Below, in pieces: positions 21,592 through 30,298 of a stretch of DNA of 64,000 bases (positions are counted from its first letter, which is position 1; the number at the start of each line of letters is the position of its first letter). The stretch covers positions 744,001-808,000 of the forward strand of contig NC_017455.1 of assembly GCF_000165465.1 (NCBI RefSeq). Direction: 5' to 3'. Position numbers and translations under genes: made by a program. The notes under the pieces are model-generated. The model ran no database searches, was not told the DNA's origin, and worked only from the letters and a program-made list of their open reading frames with translations. This DNA is from Halanaerobium praevalens DSM 2228 (GTDB lineage: Bacteria > Bacillota > Halanaerobiia > Halanaerobiales > Halanaerobiaceae).

Positions 21592-23739
21592 ATGGAATTA
21601 CAAACTTTATTAGATAAAATAAAATTGTATATGGATGAACCCAATTTGGATCTGGTAAAAAAAGCTTATTCTTATGCAGAGAAAGCTCATAAAGAACAGT
21701 ATAGAGTTTCGGGAGAACCCTTTGTAGAGCATCCATTAGGTGTTTCAATTATTTTAGCTGAGCTTGAATTGGATATAGTTTCTATTGTTTCATCTTTGTT
21801 ACATGATGTAGTAGAAGATACAAGTGTTAGCAGTCAGGAAATTGAAAAAGAATTTGGAGCTGAAGTAGCTCATATTGTTGATGGAGTAACAAAATTAACA
21901 AGAATGCAGTTTAAAACTAAAGCTGATCAGCAAGCTGAAAGTTTAAGAAAAATGTTTGTTGCAATGGCTGAAGATATTAGGGTTGTTTTAATTAAACTTG
22001 CAGATCGTTTGCATAATATGAGGACTTTAAATTATCTAAAAAAGGCAAAGAGAAAAGAAAAATCGCGTGAAACTATTGAAATTTATGCTCCACTTGCTCA
22101 TCGATTAGGAATGTCAAAAATAAAGTGGGAACTAGAAGATTTATCTTTTAGATACTTAAAACCTGATATGTATTATGAAATATCGCATAAAGTACAAGCA
22201 AATCGTAAACAACGGGAAAAAGACATTAAAGAGGCAATAGAAAAACTAAATCTTACTTTAGAGTCACATTCTATAGAGGCTGATATTTATGGTAGACCAA
22301 AACACCTTTATAGTATTTATAATAAAATGAAGCGGAAAGAAGTAGAATTTGATGAAATTTATGATTTAACAGCAGTTAGGGTTTTAGTCGAAAATGTTAA
22401 AGAATGTTATGAAGTGCTCGGTGTTTTACATGAAATTTGGAAACCAATGCCAGGTAGGTTTAAAGATTATATTGCTATGCCTAAATCAAATATGTATCAA
22501 TCTTTGCATACTACAGTTATTGCTCCAAATGGTGATCCACTTGAGGTCCAAATTCGGACTTATGAAATGCATAAAACTGCTGAATATGGAATTGCTGCTC
22601 ATTGGCGTTATAAAGAGGGTAAAGTAGGAGACGAAAAGTTTGAAGAAAAATTATCTTGGTTAAGAAGACTTTTAGAGTGGCAGAAGGATTTGCAAGAACC
22701 CCAGGAGTTTATGGAGACTCTGAAAATTGATTTGTTTGAAGATGAAGTTTTTGTTTTTACTCCTGCAGGAGATGTTGTTTCACTTCCTAAAGAAGCTACT
22801 CCAGTAGATTTTGCTTATTATATTCATACTGAAGTTGGTCATAAATGTGTTGGTGCTAAAGTTAATAGTAAAATTGTTCCATTGGAATATAAACTAGAAA
22901 ATAGTGATATTGTAGAGATATTAACATCTAAAAAGAGTAATGGACCTTCTCGTGACTGGTTAAATTTTGTCAAAACATCAAAAGCGAGAAGTAAAGTTAA
23001 GCATTGGTTTAAAAAGCAAAGAAAAGATGAAATTATAGAAAAAGGAAGAAAAATTTTAGCTGATCATTTAGCTAAACATAATTTAGAATTAAGTGAAAAA
23101 GAAAAAGAAAAAGAATTAAAAGAAATAGCAAAAGCATTGGATAGAAAAGATGTTGATGATTTGTTAGAAGACTTAGGTTATAATAATCTTAGTCCTAAAC
23201 AAGTTATAACTAAATTTAAAGATTATGAGCCTGAAAAAGATGTAGTGAAAAAACCAACCCATAATCATCCAAAATCTTCTTCAGTTGATAAAGGCATTTC
23301 TGTTAAAGGTATGGATGATATGTTAGTTAGAATGGCTAAATGCTGTAATCCTGTACCAGGTGATGAAATTATAGGTTATATAACTAGAGGTAGAGGGGTT
23401 TCTGTCCATAGAAAGGATTGTAAGAATTTGAAGAATCTTTCAGAAAATGAGCCAGAAAGAATTATAGAGGTTAGTTGGGAGCGCGGTCGGACAGAGTCTT
23501 ATCAAGTTGATTTAAGAATTGATGCAGTTGATAAGAGTGCTTTACTCAATGATATTACTAATATAATTAAAGAAGAAAAAATGAATTTATTATCTGTGAT
23601 GGCTCGAACAAGCACTCAAAATAGGGCAGTTATTAACTTATCCCTAGAGGTAAGCTCTACTGAGCATATGTATGATATAATGAAAAAAATAGAATCAATT
23701 TCAGGTGTGCTGAATGTTAGTCGAGCTAAACCTGCTTAA
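21592..23739 (+). CDS. relA: bifunctional (p)ppGpp synthetase/hydrolase (Rel)
   Basis: 715 aa long RSH protein. The N-terminal HD hydrolase has H47, H71-D72 and the E75-D76 pair (LLHDVVEDT), intact. The synthetase domain carries R289-F-K-D292, the RxKD form of bifunctional enzymes rather than the ExDD form of synthetase-only RelA. TGS (VFVFTPAGDVVSLPKEATPV), a conserved-cysteine region (MAKCCNPVPGDEI) and a C-terminal ACT domain follow. It sets the stringent response. The context recJ-apt-relA-dtd is the classic Firmicutes block. Confidence 0.96.
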   Translation: MELQTLLDKIKLYMDEPNLDLVKKAYSYAEKAHKEQYRVSGEPFVEHPLGVSIILAELELDIVSIVSSLLHDVVEDTSVSSQEIEKEFGAEVAHIVDGVTKLTRMQFKTKADQQAESLRKMFVAMAEDIRVVLIKLADRLHNMRTLNYLKKAKRKEKSRETIEIYAPLAHRLGMSKIKWELEDLSFRYLKPDMYYEISHKVQANRKQREKDIKEAIEKLNLTLESHSIEADIYGRPKHLYSIYNKMKRKEVEFDEIYDLTAVRVLVENVKECYEVLGVLHEIWKPMPGRFKDYIAMPKSNMYQSLHTTVIAPNGDPLEVQIRTYEMHKTAEYGIAAHWRYKEGKVGDEKFEEKLSWLRRLLEWQKDLQEPQEFMETLKIDLFEDEVFVFTPAGDVVSLPKEATPVDFAYYIHTEVGHKCVGAKVNSKIVPLEYKLENSDIVEILTSKKSNGPSRDWLNFVKTSKARSKVKHWFKKQRKDEIIEKGRKILADHLAKHNLELSEKEKEKELKEIAKALDRKDVDDLLEDLGYNNLSPKQVITKFKDYEPEKDVVKKPTHNHPKSSSVDKGISVKGMDDMLVRMAKCCNPVPGDEIIGYITRGRGVSVHRKDCKNLKNLSENEPERIIEVSWERGRTESYQVDLRIDAVDKSALLNDITNIIKEEKMNLLSVMARTSTQNRAVINLSLEVSSTEHMYDIMKKIESISGVLNVSRAKPA

Positions 23740-23755
23740 TAAAGGAGTGAATTAA

Positions 23756-24205
23756 ATGCGTGCTGTAGTTCAAAGAGTAAAAAAGGCAGAAGTGAAAATA
23801 GATTCTAAAGTAACTGCTAAAATAAAAGCTGGTTTATTAGTGTTTTTAGGGATTGGAAAAGAAGATGAGTATCAAGATGCTGATTATCTTTTAGAAAAGA
23901 TTATTAATTTAAGAATTTTTGAAGATGAAGCAGAAAAAATGAACCTTTCAGCTCTTGATCTAAATAAAGAGTTATTATTAGTTTCACAGTTTACACTGTT
24001 TGGAGATTGCAGAAAAGGTCGCAGGCCTAGTTTTTTTGAGGCAGCTCCTCCTAATGAAGCTAAAAAGATATATAATTATTTTGTAAAAGAAGCCGAAAAA
24101 TCAGAACTTAAAATTGAAACTGGAAAATTCCAAGCAATGATGGATATTAGTTTAGTTAATGATGGCCCAGTGACAATGTTAATTGATAGTAAAAAGAATT
24201 TTTAA
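23756..24205 (+). CDS. dtd: D-aminoacyl-tRNA deacylase
   Basis: 149 aa. It removes D-amino acids (and glycine) mis-attached to tRNA. Diagnostic stretches are MRAVVQRV at the N-terminus, LLVSQFTLFGDCRKGRRPSF and the C-terminal LVNDGPVTM, which carries the cross-subunit Gly-cisPro equivalent. AAAGGAGTG lies just upstream of the ATG. It directly follows relA as in Bacillus. Confidence 0.96.
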   Translation: MRAVVQRVKKAEVKIDSKVTAKIKAGLLVFLGIGKEDEYQDADYLLEKIINLRIFEDEAEKMNLSALDLNKELLLVSQFTLFGDCRKGRRPSFFEAAPPNEAKKIYNYFVKEAEKSELKIETGKFQAMMDISLVNDGPVTMLIDSKKNF

Positions 24206-24226
24206 ATTATTAAAGTAGGTGAAAAA

Positions 24227-24853
24227 GTGAAATTAGAAAAATTTACTGTAGGTCAAATTATGTCAAAATGCTATATTCTTTCTGAGAATGGAAAGGCTTT
24301 AATAATAGATCCAGGAGCAGAAGGAGAAAAAATATATAATTATTTAAAAGAGAATAATTTGAAATTAAAGTACATTATTAACACACATGGCCATTTTGAC
24401 CATATTGGAGCAAATCAATTTTTAAAAACAAAAACTGATGCTAAAATTTTAGCTCATCCCAAAGCAAATTTAAAATTTGAAGATCCTAGTTTGAATTTAT
24501 CTACAATATTAAAAAGAGAAGAAATTACTTCTCCTGCTCTAGACAGAGCTCTTAAAGATGGAGATTCTATAAATTTTGAAGGTCTTAATTTAGAAATAAT
24601 AACTACTCCAGGACATAGTGAAGATGGTATTTCTATTTATCTTAAAGAAAAAGCCATGCTTTTTTCAGGAGATTGTATTTTTGCCAATGGAATTGGAAGA
24701 ACCGATTTAGTAGATAGTAATTTTCAGGATTTAAAAAATTCGATAGAAGAAAAAATATTTAAGCTTCCAGCTGAAGTGGAATTTTTTGCTGGTCATGGTC
24801 CAGTAAGTAATTTGGAAAATTTCAAAACAAGAGTTTGGCCTTCATTTAAATAA
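24227..24853 (+). CDS. metallo-beta-lactamase-fold hydrolase (glyoxalase II-like, YqgX type)
   Basis: 208 aa. The metal-binding signature is THGHFDH (H54, H56, D58, H59), with later ligands in TPGHSEDG, FSGDCIF and AGHGP. The length matches the short glyoxalase II-like group, which lacks the C-terminal helical domain of true hydroxyacylglutathione hydrolases. The substrate is therefore uncertain. Start is GTG 24227 with TAGGTG just upstream. It is spaced 21 bases after dtd, so probably in the same operon. Confidence 0.88.
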   Translation: MKLEKFTVGQIMSKCYILSENGKALIIDPGAEGEKIYNYLKENNLKLKYIINTHGHFDHIGANQFLKTKTDAKILAHPKANLKFEDPSLNLSTILKREEITSPALDRALKDGDSINFEGLNLEIITTPGHSEDGISIYLKEKAMLFSGDCIFANGIGRTDLVDSNFQDLKNSIEEKIFKLPAEVEFFAGHGPVSNLENFKTRVWPSFK

Positions 24854-24924
24854 TTTTGTTTTTTAACTTAAAGTAGTTTGAATTAATTTTTTATAAATAA
24901 ATTTTAAGAAAGGGAGTGTAAGGT

Positions 24925-26202
24925 TTGTTTGATACTTTACGCAATAATAGTCGTATTATTGTTTATTTAGTTGTAATAGCTTTTGTTATTTCTGGTGGTT
25001 TTATGGGGTATGGTGCTTATTTAAATAATAGAGGTGGGGGTCAAGCTCCTAACCAAGGACCAGCTGTAATTGCTGAAGTAAATGGAATGGAAATATCTCA
25101 GCAAGAATATTATTCAATGTTACAACAGCAGGCGCCGAATTCTAGTTTAAGTAGCAGTCAAATTATTCCATTTAGATACCAAGTTTTAGAAGCTTTAATC
25201 GAAAGAAAATTAATTTTGGCTAAAGCAGAAGAATTTGATATTCAAGTTGAAGTTAGTGATTCTGAGGTAGATGAAAACTATAATAATATTTTGGAACAAA
25301 ATGAAATAACAGATCAAGAGTTAGCAGAAACTTTAGCTGAACAAGGCTCCACAATTGGTGAATTAAGAGAAAACATTAAAGATAGTCTTCAGAACACTAA
25401 AACTTTAACTGAAGCAATCAATCAAGGGGTAGGAAAGGTTGAAGTAAGTGATCAAGAAATTCAAAAGCTTTATAATCAAAGATATTTAAAAGTGGAAACT
25501 GAGTCTAAAAAAACAGAAACTGAGAATTCTAAGCAAAAAGAATCTGATTCTGAACCTAAATTAGAAGAGGTTAGCTCAGATTTAAAAACAGAAATTAAAA
25601 ATAAAAAAAGAAATGAAGCTATTAATAATTGGTTAAAAGAATTAAAAACAGATGCTCAAATAAAAATTAACCAACCGGTTTTAAAGGCTTATCATGATTT
25701 AGAAAATGAAAATTATGAGCAAGCGGTCAAACAGTTCTCAGATTTCGTTGAACAAGAAAATACAGATCCCATATTTTATAGTTATTTAGCAGCTGCTTAT
25801 CAAGGTCAAAATAATTACGATAGAGCTGAAACTGCTTATGAAAATGGACTTAATGATTTCCCAGATAATAAAGATTTAAGGTTTAAATTTGCAGAGTTTT
25901 TAGCTGAACAAGATAAAAATGAAGCTGCAGTTAAACAATTAGATGAAATATCAGCTAATGTTGAATCAAGCTCTGATTTTATGACTTATTATAAGCTCTT
26001 TATAATGTATAGTCGTTTAGGTGCTGAAGAAAAAGCTGAAATTTCTATGGAAAAAGCTAGAGAAATTAGTGCTCAGGTAGAACAAAATCAACAAAATAGT
26101 GAAATTGAAACAGACTCTACATCTCCCGTAGATCAGGATTCAGAAACAATGGAAGAAGATTTAGAAATTGAAACTCCTTTAGAAACAGAAAATAGCAATT
26201 AA
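24925..26202 (+). CDS. SurA N-terminal-type exported chaperone with TPR repeats, no PPIase domain
   Basis: 425 aa. An N-terminal membrane helix or uncleaved signal anchor (~11-31) is followed by a SurA_N-like domain; the VNGMEISQQEYYSMLQQQ motif and the helical block to ~170 are typical. Where SurA/PrsA proteins carry a parvulin domain there is only a Lys/Glu/Ser-rich linker (~185-225). The ITNWLKE-like C-arm element follows (AINNWLKELKTDAQIKIN). Residues ~245-385 look like TPRs (AYQGQNNYDRAETAYENGL), and an acidic tail ends the protein. Start is TTG 24925 after GGGAG. It probably acts outside the cytoplasmic membrane in folding or assembly; partners unknown. Confidence 0.78.
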   Translation: MFDTLRNNSRIIVYLVVIAFVISGGFMGYGAYLNNRGGGQAPNQGPAVIAEVNGMEISQQEYYSMLQQQAPNSSLSSSQIIPFRYQVLEALIERKLILAKAEEFDIQVEVSDSEVDENYNNILEQNEITDQELAETLAEQGSTIGELRENIKDSLQNTKTLTEAINQGVGKVEVSDQEIQKLYNQRYLKVETESKKTETENSKQKESDSEPKLEEVSSDLKTEIKNKKRNEAINNWLKELKTDAQIKINQPVLKAYHDLENENYEQAVKQFSDFVEQENTDPIFYSYLAAAYQGQNNYDRAETAYENGLNDFPDNKDLRFKFAEFLAEQDKNEAAVKQLDEISANVESSSDFMTYYKLFIMYSRLGAEEKAEISMEKAREISAQVEQNQQNSEIETDSTSPVDQDSETMEEDLEIETPLETENSN

Positions 26203-26230
26203 ATTGAAATTAGTAATAAAAAGATTATTA

Positions 26231-26276
26231 AATCTATCAGTTAAGTTCTCTTTTGGAGACTGACTGATAGATTTTC
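26231..26276 (+). terminator. hairpin, probable terminator after the SurA-like gene
   Basis: Perfect 11-bp outer arms (26231-26241 with 26263-26273) with partial inner pairing, followed by only a T4 run. It is a convincing hairpin but an imperfect terminator. Confidence 0.6.
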
Positions 26277-26316
26277 TGAAACTAAATGAATAAAAATAAT
26301 AGTAGGTGAATTAAAA

Positions 26317-27591
26317 ATGAAATTTAAAGCTCCCAGAGGAACAAATGACATACTCCCACCAGCTACTCTGAAGTGGCAGTATATTGAAGAAAAGACACAT
26401 GAGGTATTTTCCAATTATAATTATCATGAAATTAGAACTCCAATTTTTGAATATACAGAACTTTTTCAGCGTGGAATTGGTGAAGTAACTGATATTGTTG
26501 AAAAAGAAATGTATACTTTTGAAGATAAAGGTGGACGAAGCCTTACTTTAAGACCAGAAGGAACTGCTTCTGTTATCAGATCATTTTTAGAAAATAAGAT
26601 TTATGGTCAGGCCCAACCCACAAAGTATTATTATATTGGCCCAATGTTTAGATATGAAAGACCACAATCAGGAAGATTTCGACAGTTTCATCAATTAGGA
26701 GTTGAGGCAATTGCTTCTAATGATCCAGCTTTAGATGCAGAAATAATTTCTTTAGGAATTCGTTTATTACAAAAGTTTGGTTTAAATGAACTTGAGTTAA
26801 ATTTAAATAGTGTTGGTTGTCAAGAATGTAGACCTGATTATGTAGCTAAACTAAAAGAATATTTAACTAAAAATAAGGAACAATTATGTGATAACTGTAA
26901 AAGTAGAATTGAGAGAAGTCCACTTAGAGTTTTAGATTGTAAAAATAAAAATTGTCAGTCAGTAATTAATTCTGCTCCTAAAATCACTGAAAATCTTTGT
27001 TCTAGTTGTGATGAACACTTTAAAGAAGTACAATCATATTTAGATATTTTAGAAATTGATTATCAAATCAATCCACTTTTAGTTCGAGGTTTAGATTATT
27101 ATACAAATACTGCTTTTGAAATTAAAGATAATGCTTTAGGAGCTCAAGATACTATTTTTGGCGGTGGTCGCTATAATGGTTTAGCTGAAGAAATTGGAAA
27201 TAGAGATGTACCTGGAATTGGTTTTGCTTTAGGAATAGAAAGATTATTACTTTCCTTAGAAGCTAAAGATATTAAACTACCAGTAGAAGCAGGAGTTGAC
27301 CTCTACATAACAGTAATTGGTGCTAAAGCTAAAAGAGAATCATTTAAGTTATTAGATAAATTAAGAAGCTCTGGCTTTAAAACTGAAATGGATTATCTTG
27401 ATCGAGGAGTAGGTTCACAAATGAAATCTGCAGATAGAATGAATGCAGAGTATACTATAATTATTGGAGAAGATGAATTAAATAAAAATGCGGCCACAAT
27501 TAGAAATATGAAAAGTGGAACTGAAAAAGAGATTAAATTAACTAATTTATTAGAAGAAATGAAGCAGCTAGTAGCTAAGGAGGAAAATTAA
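26317..27591 (+). CDS. hisS: histidyl-tRNA synthetase
   Basis: 424 aa class II synthetase. Motif 1 lies near residues 45-70, motif 2 is FRYERPQSGRFRQFHQLG, the HisA box is LVRGLDYYTNTAFEI, and motif 3 is GIGFALGIERLLL. A C-terminal anticodon-binding domain follows. Several Cys pairs between ~170 and 235 (CQEC, CDNC, CSSC) suggest a zinc-binding insertion, as in many Gram-positive HisRS. No T-box is visible in the 114-base upstream gap. aspS follows after one base, a conserved hisS-aspS pair. Confidence 0.96.
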   Translation: MKFKAPRGTNDILPPATLKWQYIEEKTHEVFSNYNYHEIRTPIFEYTELFQRGIGEVTDIVEKEMYTFEDKGGRSLTLRPEGTASVIRSFLENKIYGQAQPTKYYYIGPMFRYERPQSGRFRQFHQLGVEAIASNDPALDAEIISLGIRLLQKFGLNELELNLNSVGCQECRPDYVAKLKEYLTKNKEQLCDNCKSRIERSPLRVLDCKNKNCQSVINSAPKITENLCSSCDEHFKEVQSYLDILEIDYQINPLLVRGLDYYTNTAFEIKDNALGAQDTIFGGGRYNGLAEEIGNRDVPGIGFALGIERLLLSLEAKDIKLPVEAGVDLYITVIGAKAKRESFKLLDKLRSSGFKTEMDYLDRGVGSQMKSADRMNAEYTIIIGEDELNKNAATIRNMKSGTEKEIKLTNLLEEMKQLVAKEEN

Positions 27592-27592
27592 G

Positions 27593-29368
27593 ATGTCAGA
27601 AACAATAAAAGATTTAAAGCGAACTCATCTTTGTGGTGAAGTAAGTGAAAAAGAAATTAAAAAGCAAGTAACAATTATGGGATGGGTTCAAAAAAGAAGA
27701 GACCATGGTGGAGTTATTTTTACAGATATTCGGGATCGTTCAGGTATAGTGCAGGTTGTTTTTAATCCTGAGATTGGTGAAAGTTTATTTGCTAAAGCAG
27801 ATACTCTTCGTTCTGAATATGTTATTGCAATAACTGGTGAGGTGAGATCTAGACCAGAAGGAAATGTTAATCTTGATTTACCAACAGGAAAAATTGAAAT
27901 TAAAGCCATAGAATTAAGAATTTTAGATAAAGCCAAAACTCCTCCAATCCAAATTGAAGATAATATTGATACTGGAGAAGATATTAGACTAAAATATAGA
28001 TATTTAGATTTAAGAAGACCTAAAATGAAAAAAATAATAGGATTGCGTCATCAAGTTACAAAAACAACCAGAGATTACTTAGATCAAAATGGATTTTGGG
28101 AAATTGAAACTCCAATTTTAACTAAAAGTTCACCTGAAGGAGCAAGAGATTATTTAGTTCCAAGTAGAGTCAATCCTGGAGAATTTTTTGCTCTACCTCA
28201 ATCTCCTCAGATTTTCAAACAGTTATTGATGGTTTCAGGAATGGAAAGATATTTTCAAATAGCACGTTGTTTTAGAGATGAGGATTTAAGAGCTAATCGT
28301 CAACCAGAATTTACTCAGATTGATATGGAAATGTCATTTGTTAAACAAGAAGAAGTAATGGAAATTACCGAAGGTTTAATGAAAGAATTATTTTCTATTG
28401 GAGAAATTGAAGTTCCTAATAAAATTGAAAGAATGACTTACGAGGAAGCCATTAATCGTTTTGGTTCTGATAAACCTGATCTTCGTTTTGGAATGGAACT
28501 TAAAGATTTATCAGAACTTGTAAAAGATAGCGATTTTAATATTTTTAGTGGTACTGTTGCTAAGGGCGGCCAAGTTAAAGGTATTAATTTTAAAGGTGGA
28601 GCAGATTCTCCAAGAAGTACAATTGATGGCTTTGAAGAGTATGTAAAAATGTTTAAGGCAAAAGGATTGGCTTGGATAGCTTTAAGAGAAAATGGTTTAA
28701 AATCACCAATTGCTAAATTCTTATCAGAAGCAGAAATTGAAGCTATTAAATCTAAGCTTGAGGCTCAAAAAGGTGATTTATTACTAATTGTTGCTGATCA
28801 AGCCTCTTTTGTAGCAGCTGCCCTAGGTAATTTGCGTTTAAAAATTGCTAAAGAAAATGGTTTAATTCCAGCAGAAGTGTATAAATTTGTTTGGATTATT
28901 GATTTTCCTTTATTTGAATATGATGAAAATGAAGATCGGTTGACAGCTATTCATCACCCATTTACTGCTCCTAATGAAGAGGATGTTAATAAATTAGATA
29001 GTGATCCTACTTCTGTAAGATCTAAAGCTTATGATCTTGTTTTAAATGGAGAAGAATTAGGTGGTGGAAGTATCAGAATTAATAACAATAAACTGCAAGA
29101 AAAAGTTTTTTCTGCTTTAAATATTAGCCAAAAAGAACAAGAAGATAAGTTTGGTTATTTATTAGAAGCTTTTGATTACGGAACTCCACCTCATGGTGGA
29201 ATAGCATTTGGTTTAGACCGCTTAATGATGATTATTAGTCGTACAAGTTCCATTAGAGATGTAATTGCTTTTCCTAAAACTCAAAAAGCAACTTCACCTT
29301 TAACAAATGCACCAGCTAAAGTTGATAAAAAGCAATTAAAAGAATTAGGAATTTCACTTCGTTCTTAG
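27593..29368 (+). CDS. aspS: aspartyl-tRNA synthetase
   Basis: 591 aa bacterial-type AspRS. It has an N-terminal OB-fold (VTIMGWVQKRRDHGGVIF), catalytic motif 2 FRDEDLRANRQPEFTQID, a GAD insertion domain in the middle (~300-420), and motif 3 in GIAFGLDRLMMII. A Shine-Dalgarno (AAGGAGG) lies in the hisS end. The stop codon lies in the loop of a small hairpin followed by a T-rich stretch, and 6S RNA follows. Confidence 0.97.
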   Translation: MSETIKDLKRTHLCGEVSEKEIKKQVTIMGWVQKRRDHGGVIFTDIRDRSGIVQVVFNPEIGESLFAKADTLRSEYVIAITGEVRSRPEGNVNLDLPTGKIEIKAIELRILDKAKTPPIQIEDNIDTGEDIRLKYRYLDLRRPKMKKIIGLRHQVTKTTRDYLDQNGFWEIETPILTKSSPEGARDYLVPSRVNPGEFFALPQSPQIFKQLLMVSGMERYFQIARCFRDEDLRANRQPEFTQIDMEMSFVKQEEVMEITEGLMKELFSIGEIEVPNKIERMTYEEAINRFGSDKPDLRFGMELKDLSELVKDSDFNIFSGTVAKGGQVKGINFKGGADSPRSTIDGFEEYVKMFKAKGLAWIALRENGLKSPIAKFLSEAEIEAIKSKLEAQKGDLLLIVADQASFVAAALGNLRLKIAKENGLIPAEVYKFVWIIDFPLFEYDENEDRLTAIHHPFTAPNEEDVNKLDSDPTSVRSKAYDLVLNGEELGGGSIRINNNKLQEKVFSALNISQKEQEDKFGYLLEAFDYGTPPHGGIAFGLDRLMMIISRTSSIRDVIAFPKTQKATSPLTNAPAKVDKKQLKELGISLRS

Positions 29369-29389
29369 TGTTATAGAACGTATATTTTT
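29360..29389 (+). terminator. short terminator overlapping the aspS stop codon
   Basis: CGTTCT (29360-29365) pairs with AGAACG (29375-29380), with the TAG stop in the loop, then TATATTTTTC. It would separate hisS-aspS transcription from 6S RNA. Confidence 0.5.
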
Positions 29390-29390
29390 C

Positions 29391-29419
29391 TTGCAGATTT
29401 TTAGAAAATATGTTAAAAT
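29391..29419 (+). promoter_or_regulatory. promoter of 6S RNA
   Basis: TTGCAG (29391-29396), 17-base spacer, TAAAAT (29414-29419) with TGT extension. The start is expected near 29426. Confidence 0.82.
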
Positions 29420-29426
29420 CTAATTA

Positions 29427-29617
29427 TAGAAAAGTAAATATTATCTACCGTGTTCGATAATGATTAAACATTTTGACCAACACTTAGACATAGGGAGCTT
29501 GAACTCTACCTGCGGCGTAGAAGCCTTAGATGGACCTATAAACCAGGTAGGAGAGCACCCACTTGGCAGACCAGGGATCAAAATTCCAAATCAACCGGCA
29601 CGGTGGATGAACTTTTA
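29427..29617 (+). ncRNA. ssrS: 6S RNA
   Basis: About 190 bases with the architecture of 6S RNA. A long terminal stem pairs AAAAGT (29430-29435) with ACTTTT (29611-29616) and CTACCGTG with CACGGTGG. A central bubble and an irregular upper hairpin follow. 6S RNA mimics an open promoter and sequesters the housekeeping sigma holoenzyme. Placement right after aspS matches the Bacillus bsrA locus, while the downstream 5-FCL gene matches proteobacterial ssrS-ygfA. A consensus promoter and terminator bracket it. The ends are approximate. Confidence 0.86.
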
Positions 29618-29647
29618 GCTAACCTTTTTAGGTTAGCTTTTTTTTTT
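29617..29647 (+). terminator. intrinsic terminator of 6S RNA
   Basis: AGCTAACC/GGTTAGCT stem with a 6-base loop, followed by a T10 tract. Confidence 0.92.
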
Positions 29648-29674
29648 GCAGAACAATATCTTTTTTGCTATTAT
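29646..29674 (+). promoter_or_regulatory. promoter of the 5-FCL gene, starting in the 6S terminator tail
   Basis: TTGCAG (29646-29651), 17-base spacer, TATTAT (29669-29674) with TGC extension. The -35 uses the last Ts of the 6S terminator. Confidence 0.7.
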
Positions 29675-29709
29675 AGGTTTAAGTTAAAAAATAACTGAGG
29701 TGAAAATTA

Positions 29710-30285
29710 ATGCGAGCAAAAGAAGCTATTAGAGAAAAAGTACTTAAAGAAAGATCCAAAATAAAAAAGATTAAAATTGATAAGTGGAGTAATCAAATTG
29801 AAAATAATTTTTTTAAAATCCCTCAATTAAATAAAATTAATAAAATAATGGCTTATGCTTCAATGCGGAATGAAGTTAAAACTTTTAGCTTAATGAAAAA
29901 ATTAATAGATCAAAATTATTCATTATACCTACCATATACTAAAGGTGATCAGATTTCTTTAGGTATAGTAAAAATAAATAATCTTAAATCAGATTTAGAA
30001 TTAGGTACTTATGGTGTACAAGAACCTAAACATAAACTCAGAACTAAAGCGATTCCAACAGGTCTGGATTTGATAATTGTGCCTGGTGCTTGTTTTAGTA
30101 AAAATGGTTATAGAATTGGTTATGGTGGTGGTTATTATGACAGTTTTTTAGCTGATTATGGTATTTCTGCTCTTAAAGTTGGATTTTGTTATAATCGTTT
30201 TATTTTTGATTCTATTCCAACTGAAAGTCATGATATTCCTGTTGATTTTATAATTACAGAAAAAGAAATTATTTCTACAAAGTAA
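29710..30285 (+). CDS. 5-formyltetrahydrofolate cyclo-ligase
   Basis: 191 aa. It converts 5-formyl-THF to 5,10-methenyl-THF with ATP, recycling an inhibitory folate. Diagnostic is IVPGACFSKNGYRIGYGGGY, whose glycine-rich loop binds the nucleotide. The N-terminus has the usual Lys/Arg-rich helix. A GAGGTG ribosome-binding site precedes the ATG. It begins the fthC-rarA-yigZ run behind its own promoter, directly after 6S RNA. Confidence 0.92.
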   Translation: MRAKEAIREKVLKERSKIKKIKIDKWSNQIENNFFKIPQLNKINKIMAYASMRNEVKTFSLMKKLIDQNYSLYLPYTKGDQISLGIVKINNLKSDLELGTYGVQEPKHKLRTKAIPTGLDLIIVPGACFSKNGYRIGYGGGYYDSFLADYGISALKVGFCYNRFIFDSIPTESHDIPVDFIITEKEIISTK

Positions 30286-30298
30286 TAGAGGTGAAATT

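Noticed and set aside
22394-22627. 77-codon open frame inside relA in another frame
   Set aside because: It overlaps the conserved relA synthetase region and has no support.
26203-26316. T-box riboswitch upstream of hisS-aspS
   Set aside because: The gap is only 114 bases, holds a simple hairpin and shows no T-box sequence.
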